The notes beneath the pieces are model-generated. The model saw only the letters and a list, made by a program, of their open reading frames with translations, was not told the origin of the DNA and did not search any database. Shown here in pieces: positions 56,689-64,000 of a stretch of DNA of 64,000 bases; positions within the stretch are counted from its first letter, which is position 1, and every line of letters begins with the position of its first letter. The position numbers and the translations under genes were made by a program. This DNA comes from Bacillota bacterium. GTDB taxonomy: Bacteria; Bacillota; Clostridia; Christensenellales; SZUA-584. The DNA lies in assembly GCA_023436115.1 (NCBI GenBank), contig JAEZKQ010000026.1, positions 124,001 to 188,000 on the forward strand, read 5' to 3'.

Positions 56689-58686
56689 TCAGCCTATTTT
56701 TAGCCAAGCGGCGCTGCCAGCATCCAGAGTCAGTTCCAGCAATCCGTCGATAAGGCCATATTGTCTGTTCGTTAACTGACAAACGGCAGTTTTTTTAAGG
56801 CGAGGCCTCAGCAAACGCTGATGAGCCTCAGGTATCAGCGCGTGATTGCCCAACAAATCAAACACCACATGGACTCTGCGTTCGGCGCGGTTGACAGCCA
56901 CGAAGTATACATCGTCCTTTGCCGTTTCTCCAAAAGCATCCTTACCGTCTGCGATATAGCGCAATATGCCGATACAATCTTGATCAGCCGAGAAAAACGC
57001 GGTATAACCGGATTTCATCGCATCGGCTGTACTGCGCATAACGGCAAGCTTTCTGTAAAAATCCGTCAAGTCATAAGCACCTGTCCTAAGCGGCCCGCGG
57101 TTGAACGGGTCTAAAAAACCCGTCATGCCTTTTTCGTCGCCATAATAAATACAAGGTACGCCCGGCAGCGCAAATTGCAGCACCGCTGCAAGCCGCTGAC
57201 GCTCGGCGCCTTTTCTGTTTTGCATGTCGCTTAAACGAAACGAGGCCTGCTGCTCACGGCTCAGCGTATGCGGATCAAGTCGTGTGCTGAGTGCAGTGCG
57301 AATCCTTTCAATGTCGTGGGACGACAACAGATTCATGAGCGCGTAATACATAGGTTTGGGATAAGCCGCAGCCTGGTCAACCAAAAAATCTTTAAGCGCC
57401 TGCGCGTCGATAATGCCCATTAAAAAACCCACAAGCGCGTTGCGGAGCGGATAATTCATGACGGAATCCAGCATACCCCCCAGCGCATATTTGCGCTTTG
57501 TGCCGTAGCTGTATTTAGTGGTTGCGTCTTCCCATACTTCTCCCAGCATGACCGCGTCGCCTTTGGTCTGCTTGGCAGCGCTGTACATAAGCGCCAATAT
57601 CTCATCAGGTAATTCATCAGCCACATCCAGGCGGTATCCTGATGCGCCTTTTTGAATCCAATGGCGAATCACGCTGTCTTCGCCTGTGATGATGTATGTT
57701 TGCCAGTCCGGGTTATTTTCATTGACCTCAGGCAGCGATTTGAACCCCCACCAGCATTTATAACTGTCGGGATAATTTTCAAACGTATACCATGGGTAGT
57801 ATTCGGATTCGATACTGTTTGCCGCACCGGCTGTGTCATATGCGCCTTCGCGGTTAAAGTAAATGCTGTCAGAGCCGGTATGCGAGAAAACGCCGTCCAG
57901 CATAATGCGGATGCCCTTGTCTGCTGCCTTATCACACAGCGATTTAAAGTCTTCTTCGTTGCCCAGTACCGGATCGACCTTCATATAATCCGCCGTGTTA
58001 TAACGGTGGTTGGACGCCGCCTCAAATATCGGGTTTAGGTAGATCACACCGACGCCGAGACTTGCGAAATAATCCAGCGAATCTTCAATACCCTTGAGCG
58101 TACCTCCGAAATAGTCGCAAGGGTCATAGGATTCCTTGCCCGGCATCGCTCTGTAGAGCGGCTCCTCACTCCATCTATCATGCTCATATACAAAGCGGCC
58201 TTTGTCTCGGTGATAATCAAGCCCCGCTTTCACCGTATCCTCTCCGCTGCGTTTAAAGCGGTCGGGGAAAATCTGATACATGATGCTCTTGCGAAACCAT
58301 GCGGGTGTCTGAAAATCCGCGCTGTACACCGTCAGTTGGTAAGCAGGCGGCGGCTCGGTGTATGCACAGCCAATACCGCCCGTGCGTTTTCCTTCCGTGC
58401 CGTAGTAGACAATTTTGCCCTCTGTGCTGACGCTAAAATAGTACCAGTATACGCCGGGGCTGGACGGCGCATTGATTTGCGCGCGCCAATACCCGTCTTC
58501 CTGCGCCATGACTATATCCTGACGAAACCCCTCACAGAAAAGACATAAATAAACGCTGGTTATGTTGTGTAGCCGCGTTCGCAGGCGCAGCGTCACTGCT
58601 GTCTCACAAGTGACAGCCCCCACAGGATCTCTAAACGCCTGCATGGTTGAATTGTGCATCATTTCGTTCCTGTAATTAATCAGCAT
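56689..58686 (-). CDS. Glycoside hydrolase family 13 alpha-glucan-degrading enzyme (neopullulanase-like)
   Basis: A cytosolic 665-residue amylase-family enzyme; no signal peptide is visible. Residues 15-120 are a beta domain like CBM34. The barrel starts at MYQIFPDRFKRSGEDTV. Catalytic residues: Asp in GYRLDVADELP, Glu in AVMLGEVWEDA and Asp in LLSSHDIERIR. Neopullulanase, cyclomaltodextrinase and maltogenic amylase share this layout. Placed after glgP, it probably trims or debranches glucan for the phosphorylase. The start is uncertain: ATG at 58686 (AAGGAG, 12 bases) or ATG at 58662 (AGGA, five bases). Confidence 0.88.
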   Translation of the reverse strand: MLINYRNEMMHNSTMQAFRDPVGAVTCETAVTLRLRTRLHNITSVYLCLFCEGFRQDIVMAQEDGYWRAQINAPSSPGVYWYYFSVSTEGKIVYYGTEGKRTGGIGCAYTEPPPAYQLTVYSADFQTPAWFRKSIMYQIFPDRFKRSGEDTVKAGLDYHRDKGRFVYEHDRWSEEPLYRAMPGKESYDPCDYFGGTLKGIEDSLDYFASLGVGVIYLNPIFEAASNHRYNTADYMKVDPVLGNEEDFKSLCDKAADKGIRIMLDGVFSHTGSDSIYFNREGAYDTAGAANSIESEYYPWYTFENYPDSYKCWWGFKSLPEVNENNPDWQTYIITGEDSVIRHWIQKGASGYRLDVADELPDEILALMYSAAKQTKGDAVMLGEVWEDATTKYSYGTKRKYALGGMLDSVMNYPLRNALVGFLMGIIDAQALKDFLVDQAAAYPKPMYYALMNLLSSHDIERIRTALSTRLDPHTLSREQQASFRLSDMQNRKGAERQRLAAVLQFALPGVPCIYYGDEKGMTGFLDPFNRGPLRTGAYDLTDFYRKLAVMRSTADAMKSGYTAFFSADQDCIGILRYIADGKDAFGETAKDDVYFVAVNRAERRVHVVFDLLGNHALIPEAHQRLLRPRLKKTAVCQLTNRQYGLIDGLLELTLDAGSAAWLKIG

Positions 58687-58709
58687 CGGATCGGTAAGCT
58701 CCTTTGCTC

Positions 58710-61163
58710 TTATTTGTTGAGCCGCCAAATCAGTCTGTTATACTCGTCAATCGTCCTGTCGGCGCTGAAAAATCCCGCGCAGGCCGTATTCATGGCCGCC
58801 ATGTGCATCCATGCGTAGGTATTGATGTATTTGCTAAGGACGGTTTCAAAAACATGACAATACGAATCAAAGTCATATAGCAAAAAGTATTTATCCGCCC
58901 GGTCATAGTCTCCAAACAGCAGTGAGTTGTAAATGCTCTCAAAGCGGCCCGGTTCATCCGGGCTCAGCGTCCCGTCAATGAGTCGCGCTATGGCATTATG
59001 AATATTCATATTGCTGTCAAATAATTCTTTGGGCCGATAGGTATTGTCCGCCTCCATGCGCGCAATCTCGTCAGCAAGTGCACCGAATATGAATATGTTC
59101 TCTTCTCCTACCTGCTCTAATATCTCGATATTCGCACCGTCCATCGTACCCAGCGTGACGGCGCCGTTTAGCATGAACTTCATGTTGCCGGTGCCCGAGG
59201 CTTCACGCCCCGCGGTGGAGATTTGTTCGCTGATATCGGCTGCCGGAATCAGCAGCTCAGCCAGCGACACATTATAGTTTTCAAGGAATACGACCTTAAT
59301 CATTTCTTTTGTGCGCGGATGATTGTTCACCAGATCAGCCGCGGCGTTGATGAGGCGGATAATGCTTTTGGCCTTGCGGTATCCGGGAGATGCTTTCGCC
59401 GCAAAAAGGAACGTCACGGGTGCGGGCAGCGAAAATGACGCGTCTTCTGTAAAGCGGTTAAAAAGGTAAAGTATATGCAGCACTTTGAGTAGCTGCCGCT
59501 TATATTCGTGAAGCCGCTTGGCCTGAACATCGAATATGCTTGTATCGTTAATGGAAACACCCTGAGTCTTAAAGACATGCTGGGCCAAGCGCTTTTTATT
59601 CTGCGCTTTTACCTCGGCGAAATCCGAAAGAAAGCTCTTTTTATCCGCAAACGGTTTCAATCGCTCCAGTTCACGATAATCGGCGATAAACTGATTGCCT
59701 ATATGGTCGCTGATCAGAGCCGTCAGCTCCGGGTTAGCCTCCGCCAGCCAGCGCCGTTGCGTGATACCGTTGGTGATGGCCGTGAACTTGGCCGGGAATA
59801 TCACATAAAAATCACGGAAAGTGCGTGTTTTTAATATTTCTCCGTGCAGCTGTGACACGCCGTTGACGGCGCTGCACACGGCAATACACATATTGGCCAT
59901 ACGAATCTCGTCATAGGCGATAATAGACATATGAGAGATCTTATCCCAGTTTCCGGGGAACGTCTGCCATAGTTTCTGGCTGAATCGGTCGTTAATCGCG
60001 CTGACGATGGCATATACGCGCGGCAGTAGCGATTTAAAAAGCTGCTCGGGCCACGCCTCCAGCGCTTCCTGCATCACCGTATGGTTGGTATAGTTAAACA
60101 CGCGGCTCACGATATCATATGCTTCGTCCCATCCGAGACCTTCCTGATCGAGCAGTATACGCAGCAGTTCAGGTATGGCCAAAGCCGGATGCGTGTCGTT
60201 GATTTGTATCACGACCTTATCGGGCAGGTTCTTAACCGTACCGTAGCGCTTTTTGTGTTCACGCACCATGTTCTGCATCGTCGCTGACGCAAGGAAGTAA
60301 TACTGCTTCAAACGCAGAAGCCTGCCCGCTACGTGATCGTCTTCTGGATAAAGCACCTTAGATATAGACTCAGCCAGCTCGCGTTGCTGCATCATGCACA
60401 TATAATCGCCTTTGTTGAAAGACTGTAAATCAAACGCCGCGGGACATTCCGCACGCCATAGGCGCAGCGTCGCGGGCATTTCGCTTTGGTAGCCGATCAC
60501 AGGCATATCATACGGCACCGCCATCACCGTTTGATAATTCTTGTGCACCACAACCAAGCCCGATTCCGTCCATTGCTCATCGATAACACCTTCAAAATGC
60601 ACCTCAACCTGCTCTTCGCGCCTCTCGATTTCCCAAACATCGCCCTTTGCTGTCCAGTCGTCGGGTTCTTCTACCTGCTGCCCATCCACGATGCGCTGGC
60701 GGAAAATACCGTATTCATAGCGTATGCCATTGCCGATCACAGGCAGATTCAGCGTGGAAAGAGAATCGAGGAAGCAAGCTGCCAGCCTGCCAAGGCCGCC
60801 GTTTCCGAGGCCCGCTTCGTTTTCTTCCTGCTCAAGCTTATCAAAGGGGTAGCCCAATTCCTGCATGACCGCCTTGTAATCATCCAAAATGCCCAAATTG
60901 ATCATATTGTTGACCAGCGCGCGGCCCATGAGGAATTCAGCGGAAAGATAATAGAGCCGTTTTAACTGCCGCTTCTCTATCTCTTCTCCGGCTTTCACCC
61001 ATCTGTCTAAAATAAGGTCTCGTACGCTTAAGGCCACAGCCTGGAACATTTCTTCATCCGATGCATTTTCCAGCGTGCGCCCATATTGCCCTTTGAGCTT
61101 TGACTGAATAGATTCTTTTATTCTTTCAATACGAGATCTTTCGTTTTTGCGTTCGGTTATCAA
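58710..61163 (-). CDS. glgP: Glycogen/starch/alpha-glucan phosphorylase
   Basis: Releases glucose 1-phosphate from alpha-1,4-glucan ends. 817 residues. RLYYLSAEFLMGRALVNNMI near residue 68, EENEAGLGNGGLGRLAACFL near 110, AKRLHEYKRQLLKVLHILYL near 550, and the pyridoxal phosphate lysine in EASGTGNMKFMLNGAVTLGT near 655. The start is a TTG at 61163 with GGAGG eight bases upstream; no ATG is near. Located between glgA and the GH13 gene, so synthesis and breakdown genes are on one message. Confidence 0.94.
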   Translation of the reverse strand: MITERKNERSRIERIKESIQSKLKGQYGRTLENASDEEMFQAVALSVRDLILDRWVKAGEEIEKRQLKRLYYLSAEFLMGRALVNNMINLGILDDYKAVMQELGYPFDKLEQEENEAGLGNGGLGRLAACFLDSLSTLNLPVIGNGIRYEYGIFRQRIVDGQQVEEPDDWTAKGDVWEIERREEQVEVHFEGVIDEQWTESGLVVVHKNYQTVMAVPYDMPVIGYQSEMPATLRLWRAECPAAFDLQSFNKGDYMCMMQQRELAESISKVLYPEDDHVAGRLLRLKQYYFLASATMQNMVREHKKRYGTVKNLPDKVVIQINDTHPALAIPELLRILLDQEGLGWDEAYDIVSRVFNYTNHTVMQEALEAWPEQLFKSLLPRVYAIVSAINDRFSQKLWQTFPGNWDKISHMSIIAYDEIRMANMCIAVCSAVNGVSQLHGEILKTRTFRDFYVIFPAKFTAITNGITQRRWLAEANPELTALISDHIGNQFIADYRELERLKPFADKKSFLSDFAEVKAQNKKRLAQHVFKTQGVSINDTSIFDVQAKRLHEYKRQLLKVLHILYLFNRFTEDASFSLPAPVTFLFAAKASPGYRKAKSIIRLINAAADLVNNHPRTKEMIKVVFLENYNVSLAELLIPAADISEQISTAGREASGTGNMKFMLNGAVTLGTMDGANIEILEQVGEENIFIFGALADEIARMEADNTYRPKELFDSNMNIHNAIARLIDGTLSPDEPGRFESIYNSLLFGDYDRADKYFLLYDFDSYCHVFETVLSKYINTYAWMHMAAMNTACAGFFSADRTIDEYNRLIWRLNK

Positions 61164-61200
61164 ATTGTCTTCCTCCGTTAAAAAACCGCCTTAACTTTTT

Positions 61201-62700
61201 TTATTCTTCTGTCAGCTCTTTTGTGTCCGTCGTTGGGTTTGCATTCATCATATCCTGATAGAGCGAGGCATAGGCTTGCGCGCTTTTCCTAAAGCTTAAA
61301 TCCTGCGCCATCGCATTTTTCTGCAGTTTGCGAAATGCCTCATTGCTTTTGTATATACTCAGCGCGTAACGCACCGTATCCAGCATTTCATGCGCGTTAT
61401 AGTTTGCGAAAGAGAAACCATTGCCTTCCCCTGTATGCTCATTATACGGCATCACCGTATCTTTCAACCCGCCCGTTTCGCGGACAATGGGCAGCGTTCC
61501 GTAACGAAGCGAAATCATCTGCGACAAGCCGCAGGGTTCAAACCGCGAGGGCATCAGAAAAAGATCGCATCCGGCATAGATTTTATGAGCCAGCGATTCA
61601 TCAAATTTGATTATGCCGTTTGCGCGGCCGCCCCATTTATGCCACGCATCTCTAAAATAGTTTTCATATTCGGCATCGCCCGTGCCCAACAGCACAAAGC
61701 CCACATCTTCCCTCATCATCTGTTCTATCACGTGTTGCACGAGGTCAAGGCCCTTTTGCTTGGTCAGCCGAGATACCATAGCGATTAGTGGTGTGTCGGG
61801 CCCGACTTTCAGCCCCAGCTCACCGATCAATGCTTCCTTATTCTTTTGCTTCTCATCAAGCATATTTTCATCGTAATTATGAGCAATCAAAGTATCAGCT
61901 GCCGGATTAAACACATTCGTATCGATACCGTTGAGTATACCCACAAGGTCTTTCTCACGTACGTTTAAAATACCGTCTAATCCTTCTCCATAATACGGCG
62001 TTCTGATTTCCTGCGCGTATGTAGGACTGACTGTCACGAGTTTATCGGCAAATACAATGCCGCCTTTTAAGAAATTGGCACTGCCGTAATATTCGAAGTA
62101 CTCGGGGTGATAATAGCGCTTATCAATACCCAGCAGTTCCGAGACAAAACCAAAATCGAAACGTCCCTGATAGCCAAGGCTATGCAGCGAAAGCACCGTT
62201 TTGCTGTGTCCCTGCGGACGCGGCAGATACTGCGTTTTAAGCAGCATGGGTATCATCGCGGTATGCCAGTCGTTCACGTGGATGATGTCCGGTACAAACC
62301 CCGTCATCGGCAGGGCTTCCAGTACAGCACGGCAGAAGAACGCATACTGCTCGCCTTCAAATGTGCCGCCGCGGTAAATCATATGCCCAAAATAATATTC
62401 ATTATCGATAAAATAGATGGGTATACCGTCCCAGTCATAAAGCTCTAGGCCCACATACTGCGTACGCCATCCCAGTTCCACCGAGAAGCTGGCCAAATGC
62501 TTGACTTTATCTTTATAGCTGTCCTTTATGATGCGATGAAACGGCAAAACCAAACGAATATCAAATCCTAAGTCTTTAAGCTCACGGGACAGCGTACCCA
62601 TCACGTCGGCAAGGCCGCCTGTCTTTGCAAACGGCGCGCATTCCGCTCCGCACATGAGTACGCTTGGCTTTATAACCGTCTGAGTCACATCGTTCATCAT
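61201..62700 (-). CDS. glgA: Glycogen synthase (ADP-glucose type)
   Basis: Extends alpha-1,4-glucan using ADP-glucose. 499 residues of the GT5 family. The KTGGLADVMGTLSRELKDLG loop near residue 26 binds ADP-glucose; HVNDWHTAMIPMLLK near 142 and LMPSRFEPCGLSQMISLRYG near 382 complete the site. The ATG overlaps the glgD stop (TAATG), so translation is coupled. Confidence 0.95.
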   Translation of the reverse strand: MMNDVTQTVIKPSVLMCGAECAPFAKTGGLADVMGTLSRELKDLGFDIRLVLPFHRIIKDSYKDKVKHLASFSVELGWRTQYVGLELYDWDGIPIYFIDNEYYFGHMIYRGGTFEGEQYAFFCRAVLEALPMTGFVPDIIHVNDWHTAMIPMLLKTQYLPRPQGHSKTVLSLHSLGYQGRFDFGFVSELLGIDKRYYHPEYFEYYGSANFLKGGIVFADKLVTVSPTYAQEIRTPYYGEGLDGILNVREKDLVGILNGIDTNVFNPAADTLIAHNYDENMLDEKQKNKEALIGELGLKVGPDTPLIAMVSRLTKQKGLDLVQHVIEQMMREDVGFVLLGTGDAEYENYFRDAWHKWGGRANGIIKFDESLAHKIYAGCDLFLMPSRFEPCGLSQMISLRYGTLPIVRETGGLKDTVMPYNEHTGEGNGFSFANYNAHEMLDTVRYALSIYKSNEAFRKLQKNAMAQDLSFRKSAQAYASLYQDMMNANPTTDTKELTEE

Positions 62701-63827
62701 TACAGCACCGATCCTTTTCTTATGATACTGGGATAGCTTATATCCCCGGCAAGACGGCGTCCCTCACGGATATGGCAGTTCTTATCCGCGATCACATGCT
62801 CAAGCGTGCAGTTCTCATCAATATCACACTCTTGCATAATGATGCAGCCCTTTATCTTGGTGCCCTTGCCCACATGCACACCGCGGAACAGCATGCTGTC
62901 CTCCACCTCACCGTCTATCACACAGCCGTTGGCAAGCAGGCTGTTTTTAACGGATGCGTTCTCGCCGTATTTCACGGGCGCTTCGTCCTTGATTTTCGTA
63001 TAAACAGGGTTGCCGGTATAGAACAGATCTTGTTGCACATCGGATCTTAACATATCGATATTGAGCTGGTAATAAGAGTTGATGGAATCCAGCCGCCCCA
63101 CATAGCCCTCATGCTCCAAAGCCAAAATTCGCAGATTGCTCACGTTTTTCATCAGCGCGTCACTGATAAAGTCAAAATTGCCGTGCGCCACCGAGCGGTC
63201 AACAAGATATTCAAGCAAGCTTTTGTGTATCAGAAACACATCCATGCTGATCTTATCCGAGCTGGAGTATTTAAAGTTGTAATCCATCTCGGTCACCCAG
63301 CCCTCCTCATCGGTGAACAGCCTTAAATCACGGCTTGTTTCCACATGCTCGGGATCCCTCTTTTCTACATTATAAAGCAGCGTAATATCCGCTTTTTTAT
63401 CGATATGGCTTTTGAGCATTTTGTTATATGTGGACGTAAAAATGGTGCTCACGCCTGACATGAGACAAAACGGCTGCGACGCGCGTTTTATATATGACAT
63501 ATTACTCTTTATCGCGTCTGTGAGGCCGCGGTATATGCCTGTATTTTCGGCATTGTCAAACGGAGGCAGTATAAAAAGCCCGTCCGTTTTGCGGCTTAAG
63601 TCCCACTCCTTGCCTGAACCCACATGATCCATCAGCGACTGGTAATTCTTTTGCGTGATAATGCCCACATTGCGTATACCGCTATTAACGATGTTGGATA
63701 AGTGAAAATCGATGGCGCGGTATCGCCCGCCCACAGGCAGCGCTGCAATGGAGCGCGCCAGCACAAGCTCTCGCAGATTATGATTTTCTTCGCCCGCATA
63801 AATAAGCCCAAATACGTCTTTAATCAT
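62700..63827 (-). CDS. glgD: Glucose-1-phosphate adenylyltransferase regulatory-type subunit GlgD
   Basis: A 375-residue GlgC paralogue found in Firmicutes, which stimulates GlgC. It begins MIKDVFGLIYAGEENHNLRE, so the catalytic pyrophosphorylase motif of GlgC (GGGxGTRL...) is changed to YAGEENHNLREL, as expected for GlgD. PVGGRYRAIDFHLSNIVNSG follows, and a beta-helix acetyltransferase-like end has VHVGKGTKIKGCIIMQ. The ATG at 63827 overlaps the end of glgC in ATGA and follows GGCGGGGG. Confidence 0.93.
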   Translation of the reverse strand: MIKDVFGLIYAGEENHNLRELVLARSIAALPVGGRYRAIDFHLSNIVNSGIRNVGIITQKNYQSLMDHVGSGKEWDLSRKTDGLFILPPFDNAENTGIYRGLTDAIKSNMSYIKRASQPFCLMSGVSTIFTSTYNKMLKSHIDKKADITLLYNVEKRDPEHVETSRDLRLFTDEEGWVTEMDYNFKYSSSDKISMDVFLIHKSLLEYLVDRSVAHGNFDFISDALMKNVSNLRILALEHEGYVGRLDSINSYYQLNIDMLRSDVQQDLFYTGNPVYTKIKDEAPVKYGENASVKNSLLANGCVIDGEVEDSMLFRGVHVGKGTKIKGCIIMQECDIDENCTLEHVIADKNCHIREGRRLAGDISYPSIIRKGSVL

Positions 63828-64000
63828 ACCCCCGCCTCGCTTTCCACTCTGCATATATTCATTAAGCAAACGCTGTCCGGTTCAACGGACTCGCCCTGAT
63901 TTATTGTGGCTGCGTTTTTGATTCTTACCCCCTGGCCAATCACAGTGATTTTTTCGTCACCGCCTATGGCACAGCTGCTGCCGATCACCACATCTTCGTC
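63824..64000 (-). CDS. glgC: Glucose-1-phosphate adenylyltransferase GlgC, C-terminal end (runs off the window)
   Basis: The last 58 residues of a minus-strand gene whose start is beyond the edge. VVIGSSCAIGGDEKITVIGQ, GVRIKNAATINQGESVEPDS and the stop overlapping the glgD start fit the left-handed helix end of GlgC. The enzyme makes ADP-glucose, the glycogen precursor. With glgD directly downstream the call is well supported even though only a fragment is seen. Confidence 0.85.
   Translation of the reverse strand, partial: DEDVVIGSSCAIGGDEKITVIGQGVRIKNAATINQGESVEPDSVCLMNICRVESEAGV

Noticed and set aside
1..64000. CRISPR arrays, insertion sequences, rRNA genes and toxin-antitoxin pairs
   Set aside because: No spaced direct repeats of CRISPR type, transposase genes, rRNA segments or convincing toxin-antitoxin pairs were seen on reading the window.

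Overview
The window looks like chromosomal DNA from an anaerobic, endospore-forming low-to-mid-GC Firmicute of the class Clostridia. The basis is a partial spoIIIAA, a spoVB-type flippase, yabP, yabQ and divIC, two T-box leaders, ferredoxin-linked 2-oxoacid oxidation, a K+-type membrane pyrophosphatase, ComFB and DUF3793 proteins, and mostly GGAGG-type ribosome binding sites. I cannot name a genus from the sequence alone.

Layout. Positions 1-3,360 hold the start of spoIIIAA, a small DUF2569-like membrane protein with a suspected 3' frameshift, a YdeI/OmpD-associated protein and an isolated glycerol kinase. Positions 3,560-7,275 hold a leucine operon (leuA-leuC-leuD, minus strand) behind a promoter and a T-box whose inferred specifier is CUC (Leu). 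Then come hppA, a DUF3793 gene, a small acidic protein and a comFB gene (7,300-10,940).

Positions 11,100-24,540 are a phage tail module on the minus strand. In transcription order it has tail terminator, major tail protein, tail assembly chaperone with a -1 frameshift extension (not visible as a normal start-to-stop gene), tape measure, distal tail protein, Gp37-like tail protein, a short adhesin-attachment protein, an Fn3 fibre, a broken fibre fragment, and two more fibres with small companions. No head, packaging, lysis, integrase or repressor gene is present. It lies next to a four-tRNA operon (Leu-Gly-Gly-Lys, 24,772-25,111). It is either a prophage remnant or a domesticated tail particle.

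Positions 25,280-31,360 hold a SEC-C protein, NADP-isocitrate dehydrogenase, the glycolytic operon pgk-tpiA-gpmI, and trmL. Positions 31,560-38,660 are a rearranged form of the Bacillus yabM-yabN-yabP-yabQ-divIC neighbourhood: spoVB, yabN/mazG and hup on the plus strand, then a GPH-family transporter and ppx, then yabP-yabQ-divIC inverted. Next come an EFR1-type flavodoxin/ferredoxin protein, prfB (with no frameshift needed) and secA. A plus-strand korDABC/vor-type operon (43,720-46,312) encodes a 2-oxoacid:ferredoxin oxidoreductase.

Positions 46,384-46,856 contain a zinc-ribbon gene behind what looks like a yybP-ykoY Mn2+ riboswitch, an unusual pairing. Positions 46,936-54,887 are the branched-chain amino acid operon ilvN-ilvC-cimA-leuB-ilvD-ilvB behind a second T-box with inferred AUC (Ile) specifier. 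Isoleucine would be made from pyruvate through citramalate, sharing LeuCD and LeuB with the leucine pathway. The window ends in a glycogen operon, glgC (partial)-glgD-glgA-glgP-GH13 amylase-phosphoglucomutase, with no glgB seen. Together the genes link glycogen, lower glycolysis and pyruvate- or 2-oxoglutarate-derived amino acid synthesis.
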